Shown here: positions 18,742 to 28,517 of the stretch, piece by piece
Layout of the letters: every line of letters starts with the position of its first letter
Numbering within the stretch: position 1 is the stretch's first letter
Origin: Saprospiraceae bacterium
GTDB lineage: Bacteria > Bacteroidota > Bacteroidia > Chitinophagales > Saprospiraceae
DNA length: 64,000 bases
NCBI GenBank assembly: GCA_022448955.1
Contig: JAKVCU010000053.1
Coordinates: 1 to 64,000, forward strand
Direction of reading: 5' to 3'
Program-made: the position numbers and the translations under genes
Notes under the pieces: model-generated
Told to the model about the DNA's origin: nothing
Databases searched by the model: none
Seen by the model: only the letters and a program-made list of their open reading frames with translations

Positions 18742-19875
18742 ATGCCATCACCTACAATAGAACTTCCAAAATTATACGAAGCTGCAGCGGATTTCATGCC
18801 AATCAATGGTACAGATTATGTAGAACTTTACGTTAGTAATGCCAAACAAGCCGCTCATTATTATCAAACGGCCTTTGGTTTTCAGCCATTAGCATTTGCT
18901 GGATTAGAAACGGGGCTAACGGATAGGGAATCTTTTGTCTTAGTTCAGGATAAGATTCGTATTGTCTTGACAGCACCTATGTATAGAGGATCATCAATTG
19001 GAAAGCATGTGGATGATCATGGCGATGGTATAAAAGTGATTGCTTTATGGGTAGATGATGCTACAAAGGCATACGAAGAAGCAGTAAAGCGTGGTGCAAA
19101 ATCATATATGGAGCCACAAACGGAGGAAGATAGCGAAGGAAAGGTAGTTCGTTCGGGTATCCATACGTACGGGGAAACTGTGCATGTTTTTGTTGAAAGA
19201 AAGCAATATAAAGGTATATTCCTGCCAGGTTTTAAAGCTTGGAATCCAAGCTATCGCCCCACAACAGTTGGCTTGAAATATGTTGATCACATGGTTGGTA
19301 ATGTCGAACTTGGGGCCATGAATAAATGGGTTGAGTTCTATGAGAAAGTGATGGGATTTGTTAATATTCTTACTTTTGATGATAATGATATTTCGACTGA
19401 ATATACCGCTTTAATGAGTAAGGTGGTGAGCAACGGTAACGGCCGTATCAAGTTTCCTATTAATGAACCGGCAGACGGGGTGAAAAAGTCACAAGTAGAA
19501 GAATACCTTGATTTTTATGGGGGTGCTGGCGTTCAACATATTGCGGTAGCAACAGATGATATCGTTTCTACTGTTACACAATTGCAAAGCAGAGGGGTAG
19601 ACTTCTTAAAAGTGCCTACCACCTATTATGATGTATTGGAAGAACGTGTTGGGAAGATAGAGGAAGATATCGACTCTTTAAGAGATTTAGGCATTTTAGT
19701 AGATCGTGATGATGAAGGTTACTTATTACAAATATTCACGAAGCCAATACAGTCTCGCCCAACTATGTTTTTTGAAATTATTCAGCGAAAAGGGGCACAA
19801 TCTTTTGGTAAAGGTAACTTCAAAGCCTTATTCGAAGCAATCGAAAGAGAGCAAGAATTGAGGGGGACACTCTAA
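18742..19875 (+). CDS. hppD: 4-hydroxyphenylpyruvate dioxygenase
   Basis: 377 aa; two VOC domains; KYVDHMVGNV, GVQHIAVATDDI, YLLQIFTKPIQSRPTMFFEIIQRKGAQSFGKGNFKALFEAIEREQ. Confidence 0.95.
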   Translation: MPSPTIELPKLYEAAADFMPINGTDYVELYVSNAKQAAHYYQTAFGFQPLAFAGLETGLTDRESFVLVQDKIRIVLTAPMYRGSSIGKHVDDHGDGIKVIALWVDDATKAYEEAVKRGAKSYMEPQTEEDSEGKVVRSGIHTYGETVHVFVERKQYKGIFLPGFKAWNPSYRPTTVGLKYVDHMVGNVELGAMNKWVEFYEKVMGFVNILTFDDNDISTEYTALMSKVVSNGNGRIKFPINEPADGVKKSQVEEYLDFYGGAGVQHIAVATDDIVSTVTQLQSRGVDFLKVPTTYYDVLEERVGKIEEDIDSLRDLGILVDRDDEGYLLQIFTKPIQSRPTMFFEIIQRKGAQSFGKGNFKALFEAIEREQELRGTL

Positions 19876-19969
19876 AGGTGTTTCTGGTTAATTTTATGGA
19901 TATGGTCGACCGAATTGATCAATAGTAGAGCAATAAAATCGTATGATCAAGGCGCTATGATGAAGATAG

Positions 19970-20001
19970 TTGCTTATTTCTATTTTTAGATAGTACTTTT
20001 G
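19970..20001 (+). promoter_or_regulatory. Bacteroidota-type promoter upstream of the PH-like membrane protein gene
   Basis: TTG (19970-19972), 21-nt spacer, TACTTTTG (19994-20001). Confidence 0.5.
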
Positions 20002-20008
20002 TGAAGAC

Positions 20009-20067
20009 TAATTTTATTATACCAATTCCAGCCTGCTGGCAGGCACGGGTTCGGGTAAACTACTTAG
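20009..20067 (+). repeat. Dispersed intergenic modular repeat, copy C (3' part only)
   Basis: TTTTATTATACCAATTCCAGCCTGCTGGCAGGCACGGGTTCGGGTAAACTACTTAGAG; near-identical to 3' part of the copy at 60524-60705; ends a few bases from the ATG at 20072. Confidence 0.85.
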
Positions 20068-20071
20068 AGCT

Positions 20072-21187
20072 ATGATCATTAATCGATCCAATATTGACGT
20101 CCAAAAATGGGATGATCAAATTCAAGTTAATATCCCTAATCATATCTTCTGGGGAAATAAAGTAAAGGGTGCTTTTACGCTATTAGGAACTATTATTCTT
20201 TTAGGAATGGCTAATCTATTACTAGAAGAGGATGGATGGCGTAATTTTAATTTGGAAGCAAGCATCATTTCTATAAGTATACTGCTATTTGGATTGAATG
20301 GACTTAGGCAGGTGCTGCAAAGTTTTTATGGCGCTCGAAAGATTACTTTTGATGATAAATATCTTAGAGTGAAAAATACTTTATTCGGTATCGGAAGACA
20401 AAAGCGATATCGTTTAACGAAAGTGAAAGATGTAGAAATAAAGCCTTTACCAACGAATGAATTATTCGCCTTATTTGGTGGTGCAGCATTCTTTCTTTTA
20501 AAATTTAAGTATGGAAGGCGGACGGTTGACTTAGCGGTAGTGAAAGAAGGAGGAAAGGAGTTGTTGTTAAGTAAATTACCTGAATGGATTCAAGAAGTTA
20601 CGGCTCCAATACCAACTGAAGTAAAAGAAAGTCAAAAACTTTATCCCAAAGAGAAAAGAGCCATCGTAGAGCAAACTATAGATGGCATGAAAATTCGTAT
20701 TCCTGCGAAGAAGCATTGGGGAATCATTACATTTTTGACTTTTTGGATGATCCCATGGGCTTTCGGCGAATACTATGTAGCACGTCTTCTTTTCCTTTCT
20801 AGTATAGATTGGTTTGCAAAACCCTTATTGACTGCTTGGTTATTGTTCTGGACAGCAGGAGGAATTTCTATATTGCTAAGTATTTTATGGCAGTTATTTG
20901 GCAAAGAGGAAATCTTGATGGAAGGCTATTTTACGAAAGTAGAAAATACCATATTCGGAAGGGGCTTAAAAAGACAATATGAAACAAATCGTCTAAAGGA
21001 AATTAAATTCCAAGCACCTATTCCTAATCTTCTAAATAAACAAATTCCCTTCTTGGGCGGGAAGGTTCAAATGAATTATGGCGAAAAAACAATAAGAATA
21101 CTTCGAGAAATCAATGAAATAGAAGCACAAGAAATCTTAGCCCAAATGAAAAGCTATCCAAAGTTTTCAGCAGAGCAATTTATCTAG
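20072..21187 (+). CDS. Membrane protein of unknown function with PH-like halves
   Basis: 371 aa; paired hydrophobic segments; two similar segments (DKYLRVKNTLFGIGRQKRYRLTKVKDVEIKP / EGYFTKVENTIFGRGLKRQYETNRLKEIKFQ). Confidence 0.6.
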   Translation: MIINRSNIDVQKWDDQIQVNIPNHIFWGNKVKGAFTLLGTIILLGMANLLLEEDGWRNFNLEASIISISILLFGLNGLRQVLQSFYGARKITFDDKYLRVKNTLFGIGRQKRYRLTKVKDVEIKPLPTNELFALFGGAAFFLLKFKYGRRTVDLAVVKEGGKELLLSKLPEWIQEVTAPIPTEVKESQKLYPKEKRAIVEQTIDGMKIRIPAKKHWGIITFLTFWMIPWAFGEYYVARLLFLSSIDWFAKPLLTAWLLFWTAGGISILLSILWQLFGKEEILMEGYFTKVENTIFGRGLKRQYETNRLKEIKFQAPIPNLLNKQIPFLGGKVQMNYGEKTIRILREINEIEAQEILAQMKSYPKFSAEQFI

Positions 21188-21323
21188 AACCATCTCGAAG
21201 GATAAGTTGTACCATTGTCCAGATTTAGGAATAAACAAACATCTTTTTCATCAAATTGTGAATCGTTGATGCCATAGATTTGGTATTTTAGAGTAATTAC
21301 TAAAATGTATCAACTCAAAGAGC

Positions 21324-23852
21324 ATGAAGTACCTCAATGGCTTAATCCTATTGTGCTTGCTATGGAGCTGCAGTGAAGAAAAGGACTTGCTCCATGTCCC
21401 TTCGCCTGATTGGCGAGATCAAATTATCTATTTTGCTATGACGGATCGCTTTGCTGATGGCAATACCGCCAATAATGACCAAGGGCAAGGCGAGTATGAT
21501 CCGACCAAAGACCAATACTTTCAAGGAGGAGATATTGCAGGTGTAGAGCAAAACCTTGACTATATTGAAAAGCTAGGGGCTACAGCTATCTGGCTAACGC
21601 CACCCAATCTCAACCAATGGTGGAATCCGGATACCAACTTCACCGGTTATCATGGGTATTGGGCTGCTGATTTTATGGCAACCGATCCACATTTTGGAAG
21701 CTTAGAAGAATATCAGTCTCTTTCAAGAGCGATTCATGGAAGAGACATGTATTTAGTGCAAGATGTAGTCGTGAATCACACTGGAGATTACTTCCGGTAT
21801 AAAGGAGCTTATGATCCTGAAAATCCTACTCAGTATTACACGAAAGTGGGGGCACCAACTCAGGCACCATTTGATCAAAATGATCCCAATGATCCAGAAC
21901 ATTTAAAAAGTGCGATTTATCACTTTACGCCAATGATTGATAATTTTAATGATCTACATCAAAAGCATAATTATCAGATGAGTGGATTGGATGATTTGAA
22001 TACAGAGAATCCAATTGTTCGTGAAAAATTGATAGAGTCCTTCCAGTTTTGGATAAAAGAAGCAGGTGTAGATGGCTATCGTTTTGATACGCCTTTATAT
22101 GTGCCGAATGATTTCTGGCGAAACTTTTTATACGATGGTACGGGCGATTGGCAAGGGATAGAACCATTTGCGCAAAGCATAGGAAAAGATGCCTTCTATA
22201 CCTTTGGTGAAACATGGGTAAGTTCCGCTCCATTTGGAGATAAGGCAGAAAAATACGCTTCCCAGTTTATAGGGACGCCAGAAAAACCAGAGATGGATGC
22301 TGTGCTCAACTTCCCTTTACAACAAACGATCGATAGGGTCTTTGCAGGGGGACAACCAACGGCTCAAATGACTTATCGCTTGAAGACATTAAAGGAGTAC
22401 TTCCCTGATCCAGCCATGTTGGTTAATTTTATTGATAATCATGATATGTCTCGTTTTCGTACTAAAGCAACAGAAGAGGCCACACTACAAGCATTACTAT
22501 TTTTGATGAGTGTGCCAGGCGTACCTTGCATTTATTATGGAACAGAACAAGGCGTAATAGAAACTAGACCAGCTCTGTTTGATAAAATGGATGAACATTC
22601 TTCTACTTTCCAATCTTTAAAGCGTCTGATTGAGTTGAGAAAGAATCATCATCTTACTCGCCATGGAAATGTGGAAGTGCTAGCAGATAGTGATTCTTGC
22701 CCTGGACTACTGTTGTATAAAATTAGCTTCCCGGAGGAGGAAAGCCTGTATTTTGCCTTTAATACAAGGGAGGAAACTATTGTTGCAGGGGGGATTGATC
22801 TAGGACAACCTGCTAGTAAAGTATTGCCTGTATTAGAATTGAATAGCCCTTGGGAAATGGAATTGGGCAAAGGAATTGATTTTCTGAAAATGGATGCTAG
22901 AAGTGCTGTAGCCTTTCAAGTAAGTCAAGACGGAAAAAGCCAAAAAGAGCTACGCCCTCTTCCACTGAGAACAAGCATAGAAGAACCGATAACACAAAGT
23001 ATATATCAGTTTGATATCATGGCCAAAGACGGACTAGACAGTATGTTTGCCATCTTGAATAATCGTTGGTCAACTAAACAATCAGTGAGCAATGGTACTT
23101 TATCATTAAACTTAAAGAATCTTCCTAATGGTAAGCATCAAATAGAGATGTTGGAATATCGAAATGGAAAAGCACGATTTGGAGATGTTATATCATTTGA
23201 ATTAAGGTTGCCAAAGCAGCAGCTCCTTTCGAAAGAAGACCCTATTGGAGATGACAATGGGCCAGAAGGAAAGTATTTATATCCAACAGATGCTACCTTT
23301 AGTCATCAAATGGATTTGGCTTCAGCTAGTGTCTCTGTAAGGGGGAATAATATAGAGATCAAAGTGAAAATGGTAGAGCCGCTTTCTACCGTATGGAGTC
23401 CTTTAAATGGATTTGATCATCTAGAATTAAATATTTTATTAGCTATTCCTGGACAGAAGGGTATGAATAAAATTCCTAGATTAGATGCTCAGATGCCAGA
23501 GGGTGTTGAATGGAATTATCAAGCGACAATCAATGGATGGAATGGGATGATGCTCAAAGCGGTGGATGGTGCAGAACAGATTAGTTCGCAAAAGCCTAGA
23601 ATAGAGGTAGATGCAGAGGTCCAGACGATCAGTATGACCTTCCCAGCATCTATCATTGGTGAGCCAAAAAGTTTGGATGGAATGAGCATCTTAATTACCA
23701 CTTGGGATGGTGGAGGTGAAGGGGGCTTAAGACCATTAGAGCTTCAGCCGCAAGGCTTTACCTTTGGCGGTGGAAGTCAAGATGATCCGAAAATAATGGA
23801 TCAGATTTGGATACCTGAAATACAGATGAATGAAAAAAGATTAAACAGATGA
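21324..23852 (+). CDS. GH13 alpha-amylase family lipoprotein with C-terminal glucodextranase/DOMON-like domain
   Basis: 842 aa; lipobox LLCLLWSC; GH13 motifs DVVVNH, GYRFDTPLY, FGETW, FIDNHD; C-terminal beta-sandwich-like region. Confidence 0.85.
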   Translation: MKYLNGLILLCLLWSCSEEKDLLHVPSPDWRDQIIYFAMTDRFADGNTANNDQGQGEYDPTKDQYFQGGDIAGVEQNLDYIEKLGATAIWLTPPNLNQWWNPDTNFTGYHGYWAADFMATDPHFGSLEEYQSLSRAIHGRDMYLVQDVVVNHTGDYFRYKGAYDPENPTQYYTKVGAPTQAPFDQNDPNDPEHLKSAIYHFTPMIDNFNDLHQKHNYQMSGLDDLNTENPIVREKLIESFQFWIKEAGVDGYRFDTPLYVPNDFWRNFLYDGTGDWQGIEPFAQSIGKDAFYTFGETWVSSAPFGDKAEKYASQFIGTPEKPEMDAVLNFPLQQTIDRVFAGGQPTAQMTYRLKTLKEYFPDPAMLVNFIDNHDMSRFRTKATEEATLQALLFLMSVPGVPCIYYGTEQGVIETRPALFDKMDEHSSTFQSLKRLIELRKNHHLTRHGNVEVLADSDSCPGLLLYKISFPEEESLYFAFNTREETIVAGGIDLGQPASKVLPVLELNSPWEMELGKGIDFLKMDARSAVAFQVSQDGKSQKELRPLPLRTSIEEPITQSIYQFDIMAKDGLDSMFAILNNRWSTKQSVSNGTLSLNLKNLPNGKHQIEMLEYRNGKARFGDVISFELRLPKQQLLSKEDPIGDDNGPEGKYLYPTDATFSHQMDLASASVSVRGNNIEIKVKMVEPLSTVWSPLNGFDHLELNILLAIPGQKGMNKIPRLDAQMPEGVEWNYQATINGWNGMMLKAVDGAEQISSQKPRIEVDAEVQTISMTFPASIIGEPKSLDGMSILITTWDGGGEGGLRPLELQPQGFTFGGGSQDDPKIMDQIWIPEIQMNEKRLNR

Positions 23853-24778
23853 ATAACTTTTTCTTTTTATTACTGCTTTTGGCAGCTTGTCAGCAAACAG
23901 AGACTGTCAAAGTACAAGAAAAGCAAACGCCTGAAAGATGGATGCTTTTTTATTTAGGAGGCCAATCGAATATGGATGGTTATGGATACAATAAAGACCT
24001 TCCAGAGGATTTAAATCAGACGATCGATGATGTCTATATTTTTGAAGGCAATCAAGTATCTGACAATACGCCAGATGGTGGCCTAGGGATTTGGAGCCCA
24101 CTAAAACCTGGCTATGGCGCAGATTTTAGATCAGATGGCAACCAGAATTTTTATTCTGAAAGATTTGGGCCAGAGCTAAGCTTTGGAAGGCGAATGAAAG
24201 CATTATTTCCGGGGCAAAAGATTGCAATTATTAAATATGCCCGTGGCGGTTCTTCTATTGCAGATACGGAAAGTTATGGTACTTGGACACCCGAATTTGA
24301 CGAGGGGCAAGGCTTGAATCAATACGATGCTTACTTAACGACCTTACGTACGGCTTTCGCCAAATCAGATATCAATGAGGATGGAAGAGAAGACGTATTA
24401 GTACCCTTTGGCATTGCTTGGATGCAAGGCGAATCAGATGCTGTTCAAACACCAGCAATCGCAATGGCTTATGAGGCGAATTTAAAACAACTGATCGATT
24501 TAATGAGAGCAAGCCTTAGAGAGGATGATTTACCTGTAGCTATTGGTAAAATAAAAGATTCTGGTATGGACGAAGATGGACTACTAATGGATCATTTAGC
24601 GATTGTGCATCAAGCACAAGCCAATTTCTGTGAAAAAGATGCTAAGGCTACACTAGTCAAAAGTACAGAAAATTATTCCTTTTTATCAGATCCATGGCAT
24701 TACACGAGTCCAGATTATATTGATTTGGGGCAGCAATTTGCGGAAGCTTTGGCTGCTTTGATAAAAAATGGTAAATAG
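23849..24778 (+). CDS. SGNH/SASA-type carbohydrate esterase (sialate O-acetylesterase-like) lipoprotein
   Basis: 309 aa; lipobox LLLLAAC; GGQSNMDG, RGGSSI, WMQGESDA, DPWHYTSPDYIDLG; 4-bp overlap with upstream amylase. Confidence 0.82.
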   Translation: MNNFFFLLLLLAACQQTETVKVQEKQTPERWMLFYLGGQSNMDGYGYNKDLPEDLNQTIDDVYIFEGNQVSDNTPDGGLGIWSPLKPGYGADFRSDGNQNFYSERFGPELSFGRRMKALFPGQKIAIIKYARGGSSIADTESYGTWTPEFDEGQGLNQYDAYLTTLRTAFAKSDINEDGREDVLVPFGIAWMQGESDAVQTPAIAMAYEANLKQLIDLMRASLREDDLPVAIGKIKDSGMDEDGLLMDHLAIVHQAQANFCEKDAKATLVKSTENYSFLSDPWHYTSPDYIDLGQQFAEALAALIKNGK

Positions 24779-24979
24779 TACTTTTTAATCCCCATGAGTA
24801 GACAGTTATTTGACGAGCAGCAAAGCTTTTCAAACCTCAACTAATCTTTTGTGTGGCTTCTGGTTCTTTCTGGACAGCCATACGAGTATATTCATCTCTA
24901 CTTGACAATTTTTTTCAATAGTAAAAGGCTCAGTAGGCTGTAATTTAGGTTTATTGGAATTTTGAAGCAGCTAATTTTT

Positions 24980-25095
24980 GCTCAGCTTAAGGCGCGGCTG
25001 AGCCTAATAGCCATAGCTATTAAGGCAAGTACACAACGCAGATCTGAGTAAAAAGTCGCCTTCAAAATGCGAAGTACCTTAGCAAACTGCTAAGG
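24980..25095. other. Intergenic cluster of three hairpins
   Basis: GCTCAGC(24980)...GCTGAGC(25003); GCC-TAATAGC-CATA-GCTATTA-AGGC (25002-25026, one bulge); CCTTAGCA-AAC-TGCTAAGG (25077-25095). Confidence 0.5.
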
Positions 25096-25175
25096 TCGTC
25101 ATAACATCAATTAAATAAATGCTTCCCTTTTAACCTTTCTTAACTTAAGTCAATGCATTCGATTTAAAGTGCCGC

Positions 25176-25183
25176 TACCTTTG
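25176..25183 (+). promoter_or_regulatory. -7-like element TACCTTTG upstream of the oxidoreductase gene
   Basis: Matches TAnnTTTG, 39 nt upstream of the ATG; no clear -33 element seen. Confidence 0.4.
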
Positions 25184-25221
25184 CAATCAAAGAAATCACC
25201 CGACACAATAATGAAAACAAT

Positions 25222-26193
25222 ATGAAAGCAATAGTTTATCAAGAGTATGGTGCACCAGAGGTGCTTAAAATGACAGAAATTGATCAGCCAACACCAAAGG
25301 CTAATGAAGTGATGATTCGAATATATGCTACTACTGTTACAGCAGGCGATTGGCGATTGCGTAAAGCGGATCCCTTTATGGTGCGATTATTTTTTGGACT
25401 TTTTAAGCCCAAGTATCAAGTTTTAGGTCACGAACTAGCTGGAGAAGTAGTTGCTGTAGGCGATGCAGTGAAGAAATTTAGAGTAGGTGATCAAGTATTT
25501 GGTTCTACGAAGACAGATACGGGGACTTACGCAGAGTATTATTGTATTTCAGAAGATATGCCACTGGTGCATCTGCCGAAAGGCTGGAATTATGAGGAAG
25601 CTGCTTCAATTCCTGTGGGAGCGCAAACGGCATTACATTTCTTAAAGCAAGCAAATATCCAGAATGGCCAGAAAGTTTTGATTCATGGAGCTTCTGGTTC
25701 CGTAGGCACGGCAGCTGTTCAATTGGCCAAGTGCTTCGGCGCAGAAGTGACAGGCGTATGTAGCACCGGAAATGTAGAAATGGTAAAGTCTTTAGGTGCA
25801 TCTCATGTGATTGACTATAAAAAAGAAGACTTTGCGAAGGTAGCGGAAGCATATGATGTCATTTTTAGTACCGTTGGAAAAACGAACTATGCTGCTAGCA
25901 AACATTTGATTAAACCAGGGGGTTATTTCTTGGCCTGCGATGCTTCGGCTAAAGACTATGGGGTGATTGTAAGGCAAGCTTTTGGAAAACTCTTTGGTAT
26001 TCAACCTGTACATCAGGTGATTGGTGGTTTGGCTGCTGAAAGTAAAGATGATTTAAATACGATAAAAGATATAATAGAGGAAGGTAAATTTAGAGCCGTG
26101 ATTGACCGTGTTTATCCAATAGAGAATATAGTAGATGCACATGCCTATGTCGAAAAAGGGCATAAAAAAGGCAATGTAGTCCTTGCAGTATGA
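25222..26193 (+). CDS. NAD(P)-dependent medium-chain alcohol dehydrogenase / quinone oxidoreductase-like protein
   Basis: 323 aa; MDR motifs LGHELAGEVVAVG, GASGSVGTAAVQLAKCFGAEVTGVCST. Confidence 0.87.
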   Translation: MKAIVYQEYGAPEVLKMTEIDQPTPKANEVMIRIYATTVTAGDWRLRKADPFMVRLFFGLFKPKYQVLGHELAGEVVAVGDAVKKFRVGDQVFGSTKTDTGTYAEYYCISEDMPLVHLPKGWNYEEAASIPVGAQTALHFLKQANIQNGQKVLIHGASGSVGTAAVQLAKCFGAEVTGVCSTGNVEMVKSLGASHVIDYKKEDFAKVAEAYDVIFSTVGKTNYAASKHLIKPGGYFLACDASAKDYGVIVRQAFGKLFGIQPVHQVIGGLAAESKDDLNTIKDIIEEGKFRAVIDRVYPIENIVDAHAYVEKGHKKGNVVLAV

Positions 26194-26246
26194 GCTAATT
26201 TATTTCATTTATAAAGGGGGAAACCCTTTATCCTGCTGTTCATAAT

Positions 26247-26277
26247 GGGGTAGAACCAATGGGACTACCCCTTTTTT
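26247..26277. terminator. Rho-independent terminator between convergent genes
   Basis: GGGGTAG ... CTACCCC followed by TTTTTT. Confidence 0.65.
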
Positions 26278-27460
26278 ATATCATGAGAGTAAATGAAATT
26301 TTCTCTGATTCTTCTCCATTTACAATAATGGTAATTTGGTGTTCGCCTGCATGGTATTTACGAGTAGTAATGGGTTTGAAGTGCTGTTTTTTCTTAATAA
26401 TTGTAGTAGACTTTGGTTGGTATTGTTTCTCACCAATTTGGAAGACCTTTCTGGACAAGCTTCCATTCGCTTTTTTATAGTACACACCATATTCCAAGCG
26501 AACTTTTAATGCTTTTTCACTGGTATTTTCTAATTGAAAAGAGAATACCTGATCTTCGCCCAGTTGAATAACCGCTTTCTCTACTTTAAAATTAGAAATT
26601 TTTAAATCATCACTTGAAGCATAACCAAAAAGTGCTAGCGCTTCTTTATGCCCTTGTTTTAGTAGGCCTCGCAATGCATGTTTGATAAGTTTATCGGTTG
26701 CCTTTGTTTTTCCAAACCATTTTTTAGCGATAGCGATGACGATATCAGGATGATCTTTGGATATATCATTAAGGTTATTAGCTACACTTCTTCTTACATA
26801 TTCGCTTTCATCATCTTTTAAATTTTCGAGGATAGGCAAAATGGGTTTTGGATCTTTTTTTAATGCCTTTAAAGCTATACCCCAAGGTAAACGTGGACGG
26901 CAACCCTCTGATGATAATCGTCGTACATTAGGATTAGGGTGTTTGCTCCATGCTAGCATTTGCGCAAGCGTAGCTTCTTGTTGCGCTACAATAAAGGGCC
27001 TTACGGCAAATTCTGCACTAGTAAATTGGGTAGTCATTTCAATACCATTGAAAACGCTTGCCAATTCTTCTCCTTGTCCATATTGCTCTATATAATCAGC
27101 AAAGAACATGTATTCAAAGCTCTGTTCCGTATCTAATTGCGGAGCTATAATGTCGATAAGCTTGGAGAGTTGCTGTATGGCTTTCGCCAAATCCTTCTCT
27201 AGGAATTGATGAAGAACCTTGGTGGTGTGCTTCATCCTTTCTTTCAGTTCTTTTCCCTCCCATTCCTTATTGAAGATTAGATCAAAAAATTGCTGACGGT
27301 CAAATGGTGGCACTACTTTTTCCAATGCATCACAAAAGCTATTGTAAAAAGTGGCATTATACATGTTTTTGAGAAGGAAGGACTCACTCATGAGGCTTTG
27401 TTGTTCGTTTTCTGAGAGCTGATTACTACGGCAAAGATAGAACTTTTTTGTTTGAAACAA
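26276..27460 (-). CDS. AlkC-like DNA alkylation repair protein (HEAT-like repeats plus C-terminal Ig-like domain)
   Basis: 394 aa; HPNPNVRRLSSEGCRPRLPWG, DDESEYVRRSVANNLNDISKDHPD; C-terminal beta-rich region. Confidence 0.83.
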   Translation of the reverse strand: MFQTKKFYLCRSNQLSENEQQSLMSESFLLKNMYNATFYNSFCDALEKVVPPFDRQQFFDLIFNKEWEGKELKERMKHTTKVLHQFLEKDLAKAIQQLSKLIDIIAPQLDTEQSFEYMFFADYIEQYGQGEELASVFNGIEMTTQFTSAEFAVRPFIVAQQEATLAQMLAWSKHPNPNVRRLSSEGCRPRLPWGIALKALKKDPKPILPILENLKDDESEYVRRSVANNLNDISKDHPDIVIAIAKKWFGKTKATDKLIKHALRGLLKQGHKEALALFGYASSDDLKISNFKVEKAVIQLGEDQVFSFQLENTSEKALKVRLEYGVYYKKANGSLSRKVFQIGEKQYQPKSTTIIKKKQHFKPITTRKYHAGEHQITIIVNGEESEKISFTLMI

Positions 27461-27515
27461 AATGATTTAATTGGCGAGCAGTATAATCCTCCTAAACTTA
27501 TCTTAACCAACAACT

Positions 27516-28448
27516 CTACTTCGAAGAAGTACTAAAGAAGCTTGGTAGTTGGCGCAGTGCTGCTAACTCACGATAATTGGTTCTAGCTTCTTTTGCAGGG
27601 TAGCCAAAATAAACCTTTCCGCCTTCTAAATCTTTAGATACCCCTGATTTTGCAAGAATAACGGTTTTATTACCAATTTTTAAGCGTTGTGCAATTCCAA
27701 CTTGACCATAGAGTACAACATCATCTCCAATGATAGTTTTGCCACCTACACCTACTTGTGCGGCAAAGAGGCAATTCTTACCAATAACTGCACCATGGCC
27801 AATGTGAATTTGGCAGTCAAATTTAGTGCCTGCACCAATAATCGTATCCCCTGATACGCCTTTATTGATTGTACAGCCCGCACCGATTTCTACATTGTCT
27901 TCAATCACGACACGGCCACCTGAGCGCCATTTTTCATAGCTGGTCTCATGCTTTTTGTAATAGAAAGCATCCGTTCCGATAATAGTACCTGATTGGATGG
28001 TGACATGATTCCCAATAATACTGTGCTCATGAATAGTCACATTGGCTTGGATATGGCAATGTTTACCAATTTTCACATGATGCCCGATCACTACATTTGG
28101 TTCGATTACTGCCGTAGGATGGATTTGAGCTGTATCGCTTACTGTGCTGGTTAAAGGTATTAAAGGACGATGCTCTAAAACGAGATTGTTGTATGCACGA
28201 AAGGGATCATCGACAACAAGTAGTGCCTTCCCTTTTGGACATTCTACCTTTTCATTTAAGATGATAATACTTGCTGCAGAATGGAGCGATTTGTTAAAGT
28301 ATTTTTTGACATCTACAAAAGTGATATCCCCTTTTTCTACTTTGTGAATTTCATTGATTCCAGTAGCTTCCAAGGTCTCATCTCCGATGAGCTCGGCATT
28401 CAATTGTGCCGCTAATGCTTGAATAGATATGGCTTGAGCAAACTTCAT
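27516..28448 (-). CDS. lpxD: UDP-3-O-acylglucosamine N-acyltransferase (LpxD-like)
   Basis: 310 aa; LpxD N-terminal domain and left-handed beta-helix hexapeptide repeats; DAFYYKKHETSYEKWRSGGRVVIEDNVEIGAGCTI. Confidence 0.83.
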   Translation of the reverse strand: MKFAQAISIQALAAQLNAELIGDETLEATGINEIHKVEKGDITFVDVKKYFNKSLHSAASIIILNEKVECPKGKALLVVDDPFRAYNNLVLEHRPLIPLTSTVSDTAQIHPTAVIEPNVVIGHHVKIGKHCHIQANVTIHEHSIIGNHVTIQSGTIIGTDAFYYKKHETSYEKWRSGGRVVIEDNVEIGAGCTINKGVSGDTIIGAGTKFDCQIHIGHGAVIGKNCLFAAQVGVGGKTIIGDDVVLYGQVGIAQRLKIGNKTVILAKSGVSKDLEGGKVYFGYPAKEARTNYRELAALRQLPSFFSTSSK

Positions 28449-28517
28449 GTAATTTTATTGGTTTATTTGAAGGTGCAAAATAAGATTTTAGCTGCTAGTT
28501 TTTTTGAATATATACAG

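Noticed and set aside
20758-20767. GGCTTTCGGC as another member of the hairpin word
   Set aside because: Stem is mismatched (GGC/GGC) and the flank is GAA; recorded as a near-miss against the covariation argument.
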